From contig CALXYE010000095.1 in the NCBI GenBank assembly GCA_944392845.1, positions 1 to 35,166 of the forward strand: 35,166 nt of DNA. The letters run 5' to 3'. The notes under the pieces were generated by a model. That model saw only the letters and a list, made by a program, of their open reading frames with translations, was not told the origin of the DNA and ran no database searches. A program made the position numbers and the translations under genes. This document shows positions 8,516 through 15,174 of the stretch, in pieces. Positions within the stretch are counted from its first letter, which is position 1. The number at the start of each line of letters is the position of its first letter. The DNA is from an uncultured Alphaproteobacteria bacterium. Lineage in GTDB: Bacteria; Pseudomonadota; Alphaproteobacteria; CAAGCB01; CAG-977.

Positions 8516-8806
8516 ATGCTTCATAAAATTCTACAGTCTTTTAAAAGCGATCCTGAACAAGATTACAGTAATTTCGAAGGAGACTTGACGGGCGGCCTTC
8601 GAAAGGAAGACCAAACGGGCGGCTTTTGGAACCCTGATATGACGGGCGGTTTTTGGAACCCCGACATGACGGACGGCTATTGGAAAGAAAAGGTAAGGGA
8701 AGATTATATGGATTGTAAAGAGGGCGGTACGAATTGCAGAGAAGGCGGTACGGACTGCATAAACAACGCCGCCGCCATTGCCGCGCGACGCCAAGGCGGA
8801 CGTTAA
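8516..8806 (+). CDS. Small repeat-built protein of unknown function
   Basis: I do not recognise this 96-residue protein. The start ATG at 8516 is chosen because GGGAGGG precedes it and a strong promoter lies just upstream; the longer frame from 8411 would overlap that promoter. After a polar leader (residues 1-23) come four 9-residue units starting at Thr25, Thr34, Thr43 and Thr52 (consensus TGGFWNPDM). Three cysteines at 67, 74 and 81 then form a CX6CX6C array with the repeat C(K/R)EGGT(N/D). The C-terminus is Ala-rich and basic. No signal peptide or TM segment is visible. The repeats and regularly spaced cysteines fit a ribosomal-peptide precursor, a metal-binding peptide or a small structural protein, but no modifying enzyme is adjacent. 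Confidence 0.65.
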   Translation: MLHKILQSFKSDPEQDYSNFEGDLTGGLRKEDQTGGFWNPDMTGGFWNPDMTDGYWKEKVREDYMDCKEGGTNCREGGTDCINNAAAIAARRQGGR

Positions 8807-9110
8807 GGCATTTTCAACGTTTACTTTCCGTAAAAGGCCGCGCGAAATTTTAGGGCTTTTAAAATAATTTACGCGAAACGGATAAGCCGTTGCAAACGAC
8901 GCCGAAATCGGTCGGCAATAAGCAAACGTTCCGAAAGCTAAATTTCACTTTTCAAAAATAACGCGTCTTTTAAAAGGCGCGCCCGGCGGGATTGTTCGCT
9001 GCGCTCACCCCTCTTCGGGGGCCGCTCAACACGAACACGTTCGTGTCTGCGCGTCGTTCGCTTCCGCTCGCCGAACCCACTCGCGGGCTCTCTTCCCGCT
9101 TATCGGGCAC

Positions 9111-9138
9111 AAAAAAATCCCCCTTTCAGGGGATTTTT
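9111..9138 (-). terminator. Terminator hairpin in the outer tRNA-Arg(CCG) repeat
   Basis: AAATCCCC and GGGGATTT arms around a CTTTCA loop, with a run of seven T on the minus strand. It is a near-identical copy of the terminator directly behind the tRNA gene, 160 bp away. Confidence 0.75.
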
Positions 9139-9272
9139 GGCGCGCCCGGCGGGATTGTTCGCTGCCCTCACCCCTCTTCGGGGGCCGCTCGACCCGAACG
9201 CGTCGTGTCTGCGCGTCGTTCGCTTCCGCTCTCCGACCCCACTCGCGGGCTCTCTTCCCGCTTGTCGGGCAC

Positions 9273-9298
9273 AAAAAAATCCCCTTTCAGGGGATTTT
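9273..9298 (-). terminator. Rho-independent terminator of tRNA-Arg(CCG)
   Basis: Immediately after the encoded CCA, the minus strand reads AAATCCCC TGAAA GGGGATTTTTTT: an 8-bp stem and a seven-T tail. Confidence 0.85.
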
Positions 9299-9374
9299 GG
9301 CGCGCCCGGCGGGATTCGAACCCACGACCCTCGGCTTCGGAGGCCGATACTCTATCCAACTGAGCTACGGGCGC
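9298..9374 (-). tRNA. tRNA-Arg (anticodon CCG)
   Basis: A 77-nt cloverleaf on the minus strand. The acceptor stem is GCGCCCG/CGGGCGC with discriminator G and an encoded CCA. The D arm reads GCTCAGTTGGATAGAGT, the anticodon loop is CTCCGAA (anticodon CCG), and the T arm is GTGGGTTCGAATCCCGC. It reads CGG arginine codons. A terminator follows directly, and then tandem copies of its 3' end. Confidence 0.95.
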
Positions 9375-9445
9375 ACGGCACTTTCGAAACAATACCCCAT
9401 CCGCAACGAAAAACAAATAAAAAATTCCCAAAATCCAGATTCAAC

Positions 9446-9472
9446 TTGACGCTTGCGGGTTTTGCATATAAA
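9446..9472 (+). promoter_or_regulatory. Candidate rpmB promoter
   Basis: TTGACG (9446-9451) and TATAAA (9467-9472) with a slightly short 15-bp spacer, about 40 bp before the rpmB start and divergent from the tRNA gene. Confidence 0.5.
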
Positions 9473-9511
9473 AGGACGTATCGGTTTTTTTATTATGAAG
9501 GATTAAAGACC

Positions 9512-9802
9512 ATGGCAAGACGTTGTATCGTCACCGGAAAAGGCGTAATGACCGGCAACAATGTCAGTCACGCGAACAACAAGACCCGTCGCCGTTTCCT
9601 CCCGAATCTGCAGTCGGTGTCCCTGTTGAGCGAAACGCTGGGCGCTACGGTTACTCTGCGCGTTTCCACGCGCGGCCTGCGTACGATTGAACACAACGGC
9701 GGATTGGACGCTTATCTGGTTTCGACTCCGAACAGCAAGCGGTCCTACGAAGCGCGTCGTGTGAAAAAGCGCATCGTCGGCGTCGCCGCTCAGAAAGCGT
9801 AA
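9512..9802 (+). CDS. rpmB: 50S ribosomal protein L28
   Basis: A 96-residue basic ribosomal protein of the large subunit. The sequence [20 protein letters not shown] and the following [13 protein letters not shown] are diagnostic of L28, and the length (about 97 residues) and C-terminal GGLDAYLV region match the alphaproteobacterial form, which lacks the zinc-binding CXXC pairs. The ATG at 9512 is preceded by GAAGGA. The gene stands alone with its own promoter and a strong terminator, as is common for rpmB in this class. Confidence 0.96.
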   Translation: MARRCIVTGKGVMTGNNVSHANNKTRRRFLPNLQSVSLLSETLGATVTLRVSTRGLRTIEHNGGLDAYLVSTPNSKRSYEARRVKKRIVGVAAQKA

Positions 9803-9824
9803 TTTCCGCGACACAAAAATATGA

Positions 9825-9855
9825 AAGCCGCCCGTTTTGGCGGCTTTTATTTTAT
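9825..9855 (+). terminator. rpmB terminator
   Basis: AAGCCGCC (9825-9832), loop CGTTTT, GGCGGCTT (9839-9846), then a T-rich tail. Confidence 0.85.
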
Positions 9856-9992
9856 ATAACAAGACGCCGTTTCAAAAAAAGCCTTCCTGCTTTTATAAAA
9901 AACGCTCCCCTGACGACGGCGGCCGCATTGAACTAAAAGTGTCCCGAACGAAAACTTTAAAACAGCGCCGAACGCCGCAACGGCGGCAACCG

Positions 9993-10433
9993 TTACAATT
10001 TCCTGATAAAGCAAATGATTCTCCCGGCTTCGGCAACCCCCGCCTTTTTATGAAAGGCCGCGCTTGACGCGTTTTCGGATTCGCAATCGCTGCCGAATTC
10101 AACGGCGCCCTTTTTTCGGCTCCATTCTTCACATGCGCCGACTAATTTTCTTCCGATTCCTTTGCGGCGAAATGACGCGTCAACAAAAATCCCTTCCAAA
10201 TAACCGACGGGAAACGTTTCCGCCCCTTCAGCGTAATCTTTTCGAAGCGTACATTGGGCAAAAGCGACGGGCCCGCCGCCTTCTAAAGCCGCAAACAAGG
10301 CGGCATCTTCGTCCGCGGCGTATTTTTCAAGTTCCGCAAGCAACGCCGCAGTTTCATGCTCCGGCTACAATGCCGAAGCCAAGCCGAGGACCGTTTGCGC
10401 TTCTCCGCGCGTCAGCCTGACAATCCGCGTCAT
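9993..10433 (-). pseudogene. AAC(6')-I-like aminoglycoside/GNAT acetyltransferase interrupted by a TAG codon
   Basis: From the ATG at 10433 (with AAGGAAG upstream), the frame reads MTRIVRLTRGEAQTVLGLAS, then AL, a TAG (10365-10367), and PEHE, and stays open to 9993. The 147 codons equal the usual length of AAC(6')-I type acetyltransferases (about 146 residues). The hallmarks FAQCTLRKDYAEG, PVGYLEGIFVDASFRRKGIG (acetyl-CoA loop), EFGSDCESEN and the RIICF C-terminus are intact. The TAG falls where the family has Trp in the conserved LWP motif, so a single TGG to TAG change explains it. A shorter product could start at TTG 10343 but would lack the first strand and helix. Aminoglycoside acetylation is a family inference only; such chromosomal genes often have other substrates. 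Confidence 0.8.
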
Positions 10434-10516
10434 AATATCTTCCTTTTTTACCGATATTCTCCGAGATACGGGCGGCGCTCTCGGTATTTTTCGGCGCCGC
10501 AAAAAAACAAGCCTTT

Positions 10517-11644
10517 TTAATCCAGCGTCTTCTTATAGGCTTTCATTGTTATCAGGGTAATGATCGCGACGAAAGCCGTCAATGACCAAAAATTCGGCGC
10601 AACGTCGGCAAAGCCCGCCCCTTTAAGCATAACGGCGCGAACAATCCTTAAGAAATAAGTCAAAGGAATACAGCTTCCCAAATATTGCGCCCATTCGGGC
10701 ATTCCGTAAAACGGAAACATAAACCCCGTCAGCATCAAAGACGGCAACAAAACGAAAATCGACATTTGCAATGCCTGCGTTTGATTTTTCGCCGCCGTCG
10801 AAATCAAATAGCCGAGCAGCAAATTGCACGTAATAAACAGCAATAATGCCGCCGCCAGCACGCCGCCCGATCCCAATACGGGAATCCCGAACAAAAAGCG
10901 CGCCAAAAACAAAATAACGCCCGACTGAAAAAATCCGATAAAAATGAACGGACAGATTTTGCCGACCATAATTTCGAACGGACGGGCGGGCATGGATAAC
11001 AGGTTTTCCATCGTCCCGCGTTCCCGTTCGCGGGTCAGCGCCATCGCCGTCATCATCACGCCCGTAAAAATCAGCACCATGCCGATCAACCCGGGAACGA
11101 TGTTGTAGCGGGTAAAACCTTCAGGATTATATTTTTTCTGAACGGTGAACGAAAAAGGCGGACGGACGGCGGCCAAATCCGCAAGAGGGCCCTTTAATTC
11201 TTTGGCAATGACGCTTTCGGCAATTCCCTGCAAAGCGCCCAAAGCCCCCGATACGGACGTCGGATCCGATGCATCGGCTTCGATCAGAACCGAAGGCGCT
11301 TTCCCCCTGACGACGTCCGCGGTAAACCCGTCGGGGAACGTAATGACGAACATGTCTTTTCCCGACCTTAAACGCGCATCCCCCGCGTTATCCGAAAAGA
11401 CTGCGCCCGCAATTCTGAAATATTCGGAACGCTCCAAAGCCGAAACGATGCTGCGCGTCAAAAAGGTATCGTCCCGCAAAATCACGCTTGCGGGCAGATA
11501 CTTCGGATCGGTATTAACGGCGTATCCGAACAGCAAAAGCTGAACGACGGGAATCATCACGATCATGACAAGCGTCGGCCTGTCCCGTTTAAGCTGAATG
11601 AATTCTTTTTTTATCAGCCCTTTGATTCTCTGCCGCGAAAACAT
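10517..11644 (-). CDS. ABC-2 type exporter permease (YbhS/YbhR/YhhJ-like)
   Basis: A 375-residue inner-membrane permease. The N-terminus MFSRQRIKGLIKKEFIQLKR precedes the first TM helix (about residues 25-45). A large periplasmic domain of about 130 residues is followed by five C-terminal helices, with the ABC-2 signature region LTRERERGTMENLLSMPARP near residue 210. It starts 1 bp after the ATPase gene stop. E. coli YbhGFSR has two permease subunits; only one gene is present here, so the transporter would be a homodimer. The operon suggests drug or toxic-compound efflux. It is the last gene of the operon; no T-tailed terminator is visible between 10434 and 10517. Confidence 0.88.
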   Translation of the reverse strand: MFSRQRIKGLIKKEFIQLKRDRPTLVMIVMIPVVQLLLFGYAVNTDPKYLPASVILRDDTFLTRSIVSALERSEYFRIAGAVFSDNAGDARLRSGKDMFVITFPDGFTADVVRGKAPSVLIEADASDPTSVSGALGALQGIAESVIAKELKGPLADLAAVRPPFSFTVQKKYNPEGFTRYNIVPGLIGMVLIFTGVMMTAMALTRERERGTMENLLSMPARPFEIMVGKICPFIFIGFFQSGVILFLARFLFGIPVLGSGGVLAAALLLFITCNLLLGYLISTAAKNQTQALQMSIFVLLPSLMLTGFMFPFYGMPEWAQYLGSCIPLTYFLRIVRAVMLKGAGFADVAPNFWSLTAFVAIITLITMKAYKKTLD

Positions 11645-11645
11645 G

Positions 11646-12563
11646 TCAGTTTTCCTTCGCCCGATTCATGTAATATATGAACGCATCTTCCAGCGAAGTC
11701 GGCACTTCGTCTAAAGAAAGACCGTTTTCCGAAGCCTGCGGAGCAATCAAACGTTTCAAGGCTTCGCCGTCCGTCCCGCTGACGTGCAGGTCTTCGCCGA
11801 ATAAAGCCGTCGTTGCGACGGCGGGATTGCCTTCCAACGCTTCGCGGACTTTAGCGGCGTTTTTTCCGCCGACGCGAAACGTTTTCAGCTTCGTTTTCGC
11901 AATAACTTCTTCAACGCTGCCTTTCGCCATCAGGTCGCCGTAAGCGATATAAACAATCTCATGGCAGCGTTCCGCCTCATCCATATAATGCGTACTGACC
12001 AAGACGGTCAGCCCCGCCTCCGACAAACGGTACAGTTCATCCCAGAATTCCCGCCGCGCCTTCGGGTCAACGCCCGCCGTCGGTTCGTCAAGCAACAGAA
12101 TTTCGGGTTCGTGAAGAATACAGGCGGCCAGCGCCAAACGTTGTTTCCACCCGCCCGACAGCGCCCCCGCAAGCTGATCCGCGCGGCTTTCCAAGCCTAA
12201 CCCCTTCAGCGCTTTTTCCACCCGTTCGGAAACGCGGTTCATACAAAAAACGTTTGCAACAAATTCTAAATTTTCACGAATGGTCAGATCTTCCCAAAAA
12301 CTGAATTTTTGAGTCATATAGCCGACTTTTTCCTTAATTTTTTCCGCCTGAGTTCTGAAATCCATTCCCAGACACGTCCCTTCGCCGCCGTCAGGCGTCA
12401 GCAATCCGCACAACATGCGGATCGTCGTCGTCTTGCCGCTGCCGTTCGGCCCCAAAAATCCGAAAATGCGTCCTTTCGGCACGCGAATGTCAATGCTGTT
12501 CACAACCGTCCTGCCGCCGAAACTTTTCGACAGGCCGCGCACGTCTATCGCCGCTTCATCCAT
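11646..12563 (-). CDS. ABC transporter ATP-binding protein (YbhF-like, single domain)
   Basis: A 305-residue nucleotide-binding subunit with Walker A GPNGSGKTT, a Q-loop in YMTQKF, signature LSGGWKQRLALA, Walker B ILLLDEPTAGVD and the switch His in VSTHYMDEA. The C-terminal 80 residues form the extra domain common in ABC-2 exporters. E. coli YbhF carries two such ATPase domains in one chain, while here there is one. The gene overlaps the end of the membrane-fusion gene by 8 nt and is followed 1 bp later by the permease gene, so the three are translated together. It drives export through the ABC-2 permease. Confidence 0.92.
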   Translation of the reverse strand: MDEAAIDVRGLSKSFGGRTVVNSIDIRVPKGRIFGFLGPNGSGKTTTIRMLCGLLTPDGGEGTCLGMDFRTQAEKIKEKVGYMTQKFSFWEDLTIRENLEFVANVFCMNRVSERVEKALKGLGLESRADQLAGALSGGWKQRLALAACILHEPEILLLDEPTAGVDPKARREFWDELYRLSEAGLTVLVSTHYMDEAERCHEIVYIAYGDLMAKGSVEEVIAKTKLKTFRVGGKNAAKVREALEGNPAVATTALFGEDLHVSGTDGEALKRLIAPQASENGLSLDEVPTSLEDAFIYYMNRAKEN

Positions 12564-13509
12564 TTTCGCCGATCTCCACGGTTACGGGTTGCCCCGGATG
12601 AAGGTTTTCCGCCTTGTTTTCAAAAACGGCCTCGACCATAAAAACAAGTTTCTGACGGCTTTCCACGCTGTAAATAACGGGCGGCGTATATTCCGCTTTG
12701 CCCGAAATGAAAACGACTTCGGCAAGCCTGTCCCCGCCGCACCCGTCGCAAGTTACCCGAACTTTCATATTCGGTTTGACGCGCGCCAAATCCTTCTGAG
12801 GCACGAAAAAGCGAACCTTGACGTTTTCGGGCGGCAGGAGCGATAACACGGGCCTGCCCGCCGCCACGAATTCTCCCTTTCTGAAAAAAACGTCCTCGAC
12901 GCGCCCCGCCGTTTTTGCCCTGACCGACATTTCCGAAGCCTGCCGTTCCAATTTTTCCAGATTGCTCACGGTGATTTTCAGGTCGGCGTGCGCCGCCGCT
13001 ATCCTGTCTTCGCGCGCTTTTAATCCCCCCGCTTTATAGCTTGCCGACAGCTCGGCAACTTTGGCTTTCGCCGTTTCGTACTCCGCCTTCCGCGCATCAT
13101 AAGCCGAACGGGTTGCATTTCCGGATTCAAACAGGGCCGCAATTCGCCGAAACTCCGACAAGGCGTTTGCCAAAACGGCCTCAGCCTGTTCCTTCTGTTT
13201 CAGGATAACGTCTAATTCTTCCTTACGGGTTCCTTTATTCAGATCGGCCAAAGACGAACGGGCGCGCGCGACTTCCTCCGCCGCCCGTTTCAACTCCAAA
13301 CGCCAAATTTCGGAATCAACCGAAAACAGTTTATCGCCGACGGCCACCGAATCGCCCTTAGCGACGTTCACTTCGTCCAGAACTCCGCCCGCATACGGAG
13401 AAACATAAACATATTCTCCTTCAATATAACCGTCAAAGCCCGTCTTTTCGCGCGGCATACACCCGAAACACAGCAAAAACGCGACAAACACGGCAGATTT
13501 TTTAAGCAT
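12556..13509 (-). CDS. HlyD/YbhG-family membrane fusion protein of the ABC exporter
   Basis: A 317-residue periplasmic adaptor. The N-terminus MLKKSAVFVAFLLCFGC is an export signal that may end as a lipoprotein. The lipoyl halves (YVSPYAGGVLDEVNVAKGDSV and the later MSVRAKTAGRVEDVFFRKGE) flank a long alpha-helical hairpin (about residues 65-185), and a beta-barrel domain follows. The ATG at 13509 is preferred over an upstream in-frame ATG. It is preceded by a perfect AAGGAGG at 6 bp and overlaps the end of the TetR gene, which indicates coupling. It links the inner-membrane ABC exporter to the cell exterior, as YbhG does in E. coli. Confidence 0.88.
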   Translation of the reverse strand: MLKKSAVFVAFLLCFGCMPREKTGFDGYIEGEYVYVSPYAGGVLDEVNVAKGDSVAVGDKLFSVDSEIWRLELKRAAEEVARARSSLADLNKGTRKEELDVILKQKEQAEAVLANALSEFRRIAALFESGNATRSAYDARKAEYETAKAKVAELSASYKAGGLKAREDRIAAAHADLKITVSNLEKLERQASEMSVRAKTAGRVEDVFFRKGEFVAAGRPVLSLLPPENVKVRFFVPQKDLARVKPNMKVRVTCDGCGGDRLAEVVFISGKAEYTPPVIYSVESRQKLVFMVEAVFENKAENLHPGQPVTVEIGENG

Positions 13510-14143
13510 CGCGCGCCTCCTTCGCCGCATTCAAAACGGCGTCGCAGTTTCTGTAAACGATTTTCAATATTTCAGAACGCGTTTTCTCGTCATATCCCCC
13601 GATCTCCAAACGTCGGAGCAAAATCTCGCGATGCAAGCGAAAAATAAAGACCTGTCCCAAAAGCGTATGCGCCAAAATCAACGTTTCGGGAGAATCTGCC
13701 GGCAAATCCGCCGCCTTTCCGGCCAAAGCGCACAGTTTTTTGTGAACGGGCTCAAAAACGCCTGCGTATATCCTGCCGTACGCTTCCGTCGGATGCATAA
13801 GTTCCCTAAGCACCAAACCCGCCATATCGTCAGATAATCCGCTTTCGCACAAAAAGATAAAAAGTCGGCCGAGAAGCGCCTTTAGCTCTCTCCCCGCCTC
13901 CGCGGGCGTCAAAGCCTCGGCGTCGGCAAGATTGCCGAAAGAAGGAAACGTCTTCCCGATTTCTTCGCCCGCCCGCGCTATAACGGCATTATACAGTTCA
14001 CGCTTCGATCCGAAATAATACGTTATCGCGGACAGATTCACGCCCGCCCGACGCGCCAGCTCGCGCGTCGAAACGCCTTCGTAACCGCAAACGGCAAACA
14101 GGCGGGTCGCTATCGTCAACAGTCTTTCTTTCGTGTCTTTCAT
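13502..14143 (-). CDS. TetR-family repressor, CecR/YbiH-like
   Basis: A 213-residue regulator. The N-terminal helix-turn-helix reads GYEGVSTRELARRAGVNLSA followed by ITYYFGSKRELY. The C-terminal ligand domain has FLCESGLSDDMAGLVLRELMHPT and resembles the CecR (DUF1956) group, whose E. coli member controls ybhGFSR. The ATG at 14143 has AAGGA upstream; the extra N-terminal residues of the longer open frame are not homologous and would run through the promoter. It overlaps the membrane-fusion gene by 8 nt and heads the efflux operon. A palindrome overlapping its own -35 box is the likely operator, so autorepression with the efflux genes is expected. Confidence 0.88.
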   Translation of the reverse strand: MKDTKERLLTIATRLFAVCGYEGVSTRELARRAGVNLSAITYYFGSKRELYNAVIARAGEEIGKTFPSFGNLADAEALTPAEAGRELKALLGRLFIFLCESGLSDDMAGLVLRELMHPTEAYGRIYAGVFEPVHKKLCALAGKAADLPADSPETLILAHTLLGQVFIFRLHREILLRRLEIGGYDEKTRSEILKIVYRNCDAVLNAAKEARDA

Positions 14144-14165
14144 CGTTCCGTCCTTTTCCGCGCGT

Positions 14166-14194
14166 ATCTTAATCCTTATCCGAAAATAAGTCAA
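14166..14194 (-). promoter_or_regulatory. Promoter of the tetR-efflux operon
   Basis: On the minus strand: TTGACT (14194-14189), exactly 17 bp, TAAGAT (14171-14166), about 25 bp before the tetR ATG. Confidence 0.75.
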
Positions 14195-14204
14195 TCGACT
14201 GATT
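14185..14204. promoter_or_regulatory. Imperfect palindrome, likely TetR operator
   Basis: AATAAGTC-AATC-GACTGATT: 8-bp arms with one mismatch around a 4-bp centre. It overlaps the -35 box of the tetR promoter, the classic site for a TetR-family autorepressor. It also sits between tetR and the divergent acetyltransferase gene, so it could affect both. Confidence 0.6.
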
Positions 14205-14266
14205 TATTTTTACGGTTTGATAAAGCGGTTAAAAAACGTTTATCGTTAAAGGCGGAGGAAGTTTAC

Positions 14267-14806
14267 ATGCTCTTAACCACCGAAAGAATGATTTTGCGCC
14301 CGTGGCGGGAAGAAGACGCTCCCGCCCTTTACGAACTGGCAAAAGACCCTCAAATCGGTTGCGCCGCCGGCTGGGAACCGCACGCTGACATTAACGAAAG
14401 CCTGAATATTATTAAAACCGTCCTTTGCAATTCGCAAATAGAAGAAGACTTTGCCTTAACATTTAAAGAACAGGAAACGCCGATCGGATGCGTCGGCCTG
14501 CGCGTCGGAAAGCAAAGCTCGCTAAACATCGCGGAAAACGAAGGCGAAATCGGTTTTTGGCTCGGCACGCCGTATTGGGGAGCAGGGTTAATGACGGAAG
14601 CCGCAAAGGAAATCATCCGTTACGGTTTTGAAGAAAAAAAGCTTTCAAGCATTTGGAGCGGATACTACGACGGCAACGAGCGTTCAAAACGCGTTCAGGA
14701 AAAATGCGGACTGCAATACCGTTATACGGTCGCCCGAAAGCCCGTCCCCCTTTTAAACGAAATCCGAACGGAACACGTTACCTGCCTGACGAAAAAGGGA
14801 CAATAA
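14267..14806 (+). CDS. GNAT acetyltransferase, RimJ/RimL-like
   Basis: A 179-residue GNAT protein of the RimJ/RimL group (acetylation of protein N-termini or small molecules with acetyl-CoA). The N-terminus TTERMILRPWREEDAPALYE, the central strand EGEIGFWLGTPYWGAGLMTE with its acetyl-CoA loop, and NERSKRVQEKCGL in the last helix are all typical. A strong GGAGGAAG lies upstream of the ATG at 14267. It is divergent from the tetR-efflux operon and shares its 120-bp intergenic region, so it may respond to the same repressor. The substrate cannot be told from sequence. Confidence 0.88.
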   Translation: MLLTTERMILRPWREEDAPALYELAKDPQIGCAAGWEPHADINESLNIIKTVLCNSQIEEDFALTFKEQETPIGCVGLRVGKQSSLNIAENEGEIGFWLGTPYWGAGLMTEAAKEIIRYGFEEKKLSSIWSGYYDGNERSKRVQEKCGLQYRYTVARKPVPLLNEIRTEHVTCLTKKGQ

Positions 14807-14834
14807 CCGTTTGACGGTACGGCCGTTATTTTTT
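14802..14834 (+). terminator. Imperfect terminator after the GNAT gene
   Basis: AATAACCGT pairs with ACGG and TTATT (14819-14830, three bases bulged), followed by six T. The stem starts within the stop codon. Confidence 0.45.
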
Positions 14835-14841
14835 CGTTGTA

Positions 14842-14853
14842 CCCCCCCCCCCC
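14842..14853 (+). repeat. Poly-C tract (C12)
   Basis: Twelve consecutive C in an intergenic position between the GNAT terminator and the tRNA-Arg(CCT) repeat. Such runs are prone to slippage and to sequencing error. Confidence 0.9.
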
Positions 14854-14940
14854 TCCTTTTCCCTTTGTCCGCAACGGATCGTCGGATGAAGCGCGAACCC
14901 GAAGAGAGGGGGCGACTCCCCCGCCCGATACATAAACAAT

Positions 14941-14969
14941 AAAGCCTTCGGAAAAATCCGAAAGCTTTA
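14941..14969 (-). terminator. Copied hairpin in the outer tRNA-Arg(CCT) repeat
   Basis: AAAGCCTTCGG, a six-base loop and CCGAAAGCTTT. It has one base change relative to the hairpin just behind the tRNA, which leaves a single mismatch in the stem. Confidence 0.6.
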
Positions 14970-15140
14970 TGATGCGGTGTCCTCGGGGGGACCGCTAAGC
15001 GAAAACGGCAAAGGCGTTTTCGTCTGCAAGGTCGCTGATATCCCGATCCGTCAGGAAGCAAAGCCTTCCGCAACGGATCGGCGGATGAAGCGCAAACCCG
15101 AAGAAGAGGGTTCGACTCCCCCGTACGATACATAAACAAT

Positions 15141-15169
15141 AAAGCCTTCGGAAAAATCCGAAGGCTTTA
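15141..15169 (-). terminator. Hairpin terminator of tRNA-Arg(CCT)
   Basis: AAAGCCTTCGG (15141-15151), loop AAAAAT, CCGAAGGCTTT: an 11-bp stem a few bases after the CCA. The T tail (ATTGTTTATG on the minus strand) is weak. Confidence 0.65.
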
Positions 15170-15174
15170 TGATG

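Larger units (their letters stand above)
8976..9298 (-). repeat. Two tandem ~160-bp repeats carrying copies of the tRNA-Arg(CCG) 3' end
   Basis: Between the small-protein gene and the tRNA gene there is no coding gene. In the direction of tRNA transcription, the tRNA 3' end (9299-9316 on the plus strand, reading GGCGCGCCCGGCGGGATT), a terminator and a roughly 117-bp GC-rich spacer are followed by a second copy of the same 3' end at 9139-9156. That copy has its own terminator (9111-9138) and spacer, and a third copy of the 3' end lies at 8976-8993. Periods are 160 and 163 bp. The spacers contain several small inverted repeats, for example ACACGAAC-AC-GTTCGTGT in the outer copy. The architecture matches the rtT repeats after E. 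coli tyrT. The upstream 8807-8975 holds nothing I can identify. Confidence 0.8.

Noticed and set aside
9026-9274. An arginine-rich minus-strand frame across the tRNA-Arg(CCG) repeats, and similar plus-strand frames at 8992-9363 and into rpmB
   Set aside because: Peptides such as [14 protein letters not shown] come from translating tRNA and repeat sequence. No ribosome binding site or conserved start is seen. The tyrT/Tpr parallel is mentioned only as an idea.
8976-9374. Genomic-island attachment sites at the tRNA-Arg(CCG) 3' end
   Set aside because: The repeated 3' ends are only about 160 bp apart and enclose no integrase or cargo, so a tandem duplication fits better than attL/attR of an element in this window.
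10365-10367. TAG read as a sense codon (recoding)
   Set aside because: TAG acts as a normal terminator for the ATP-grasp gene at 1644 and the exported protein at 23081, both at family-appropriate or natural ends. One TAG at a Trp position does not support reassignment.
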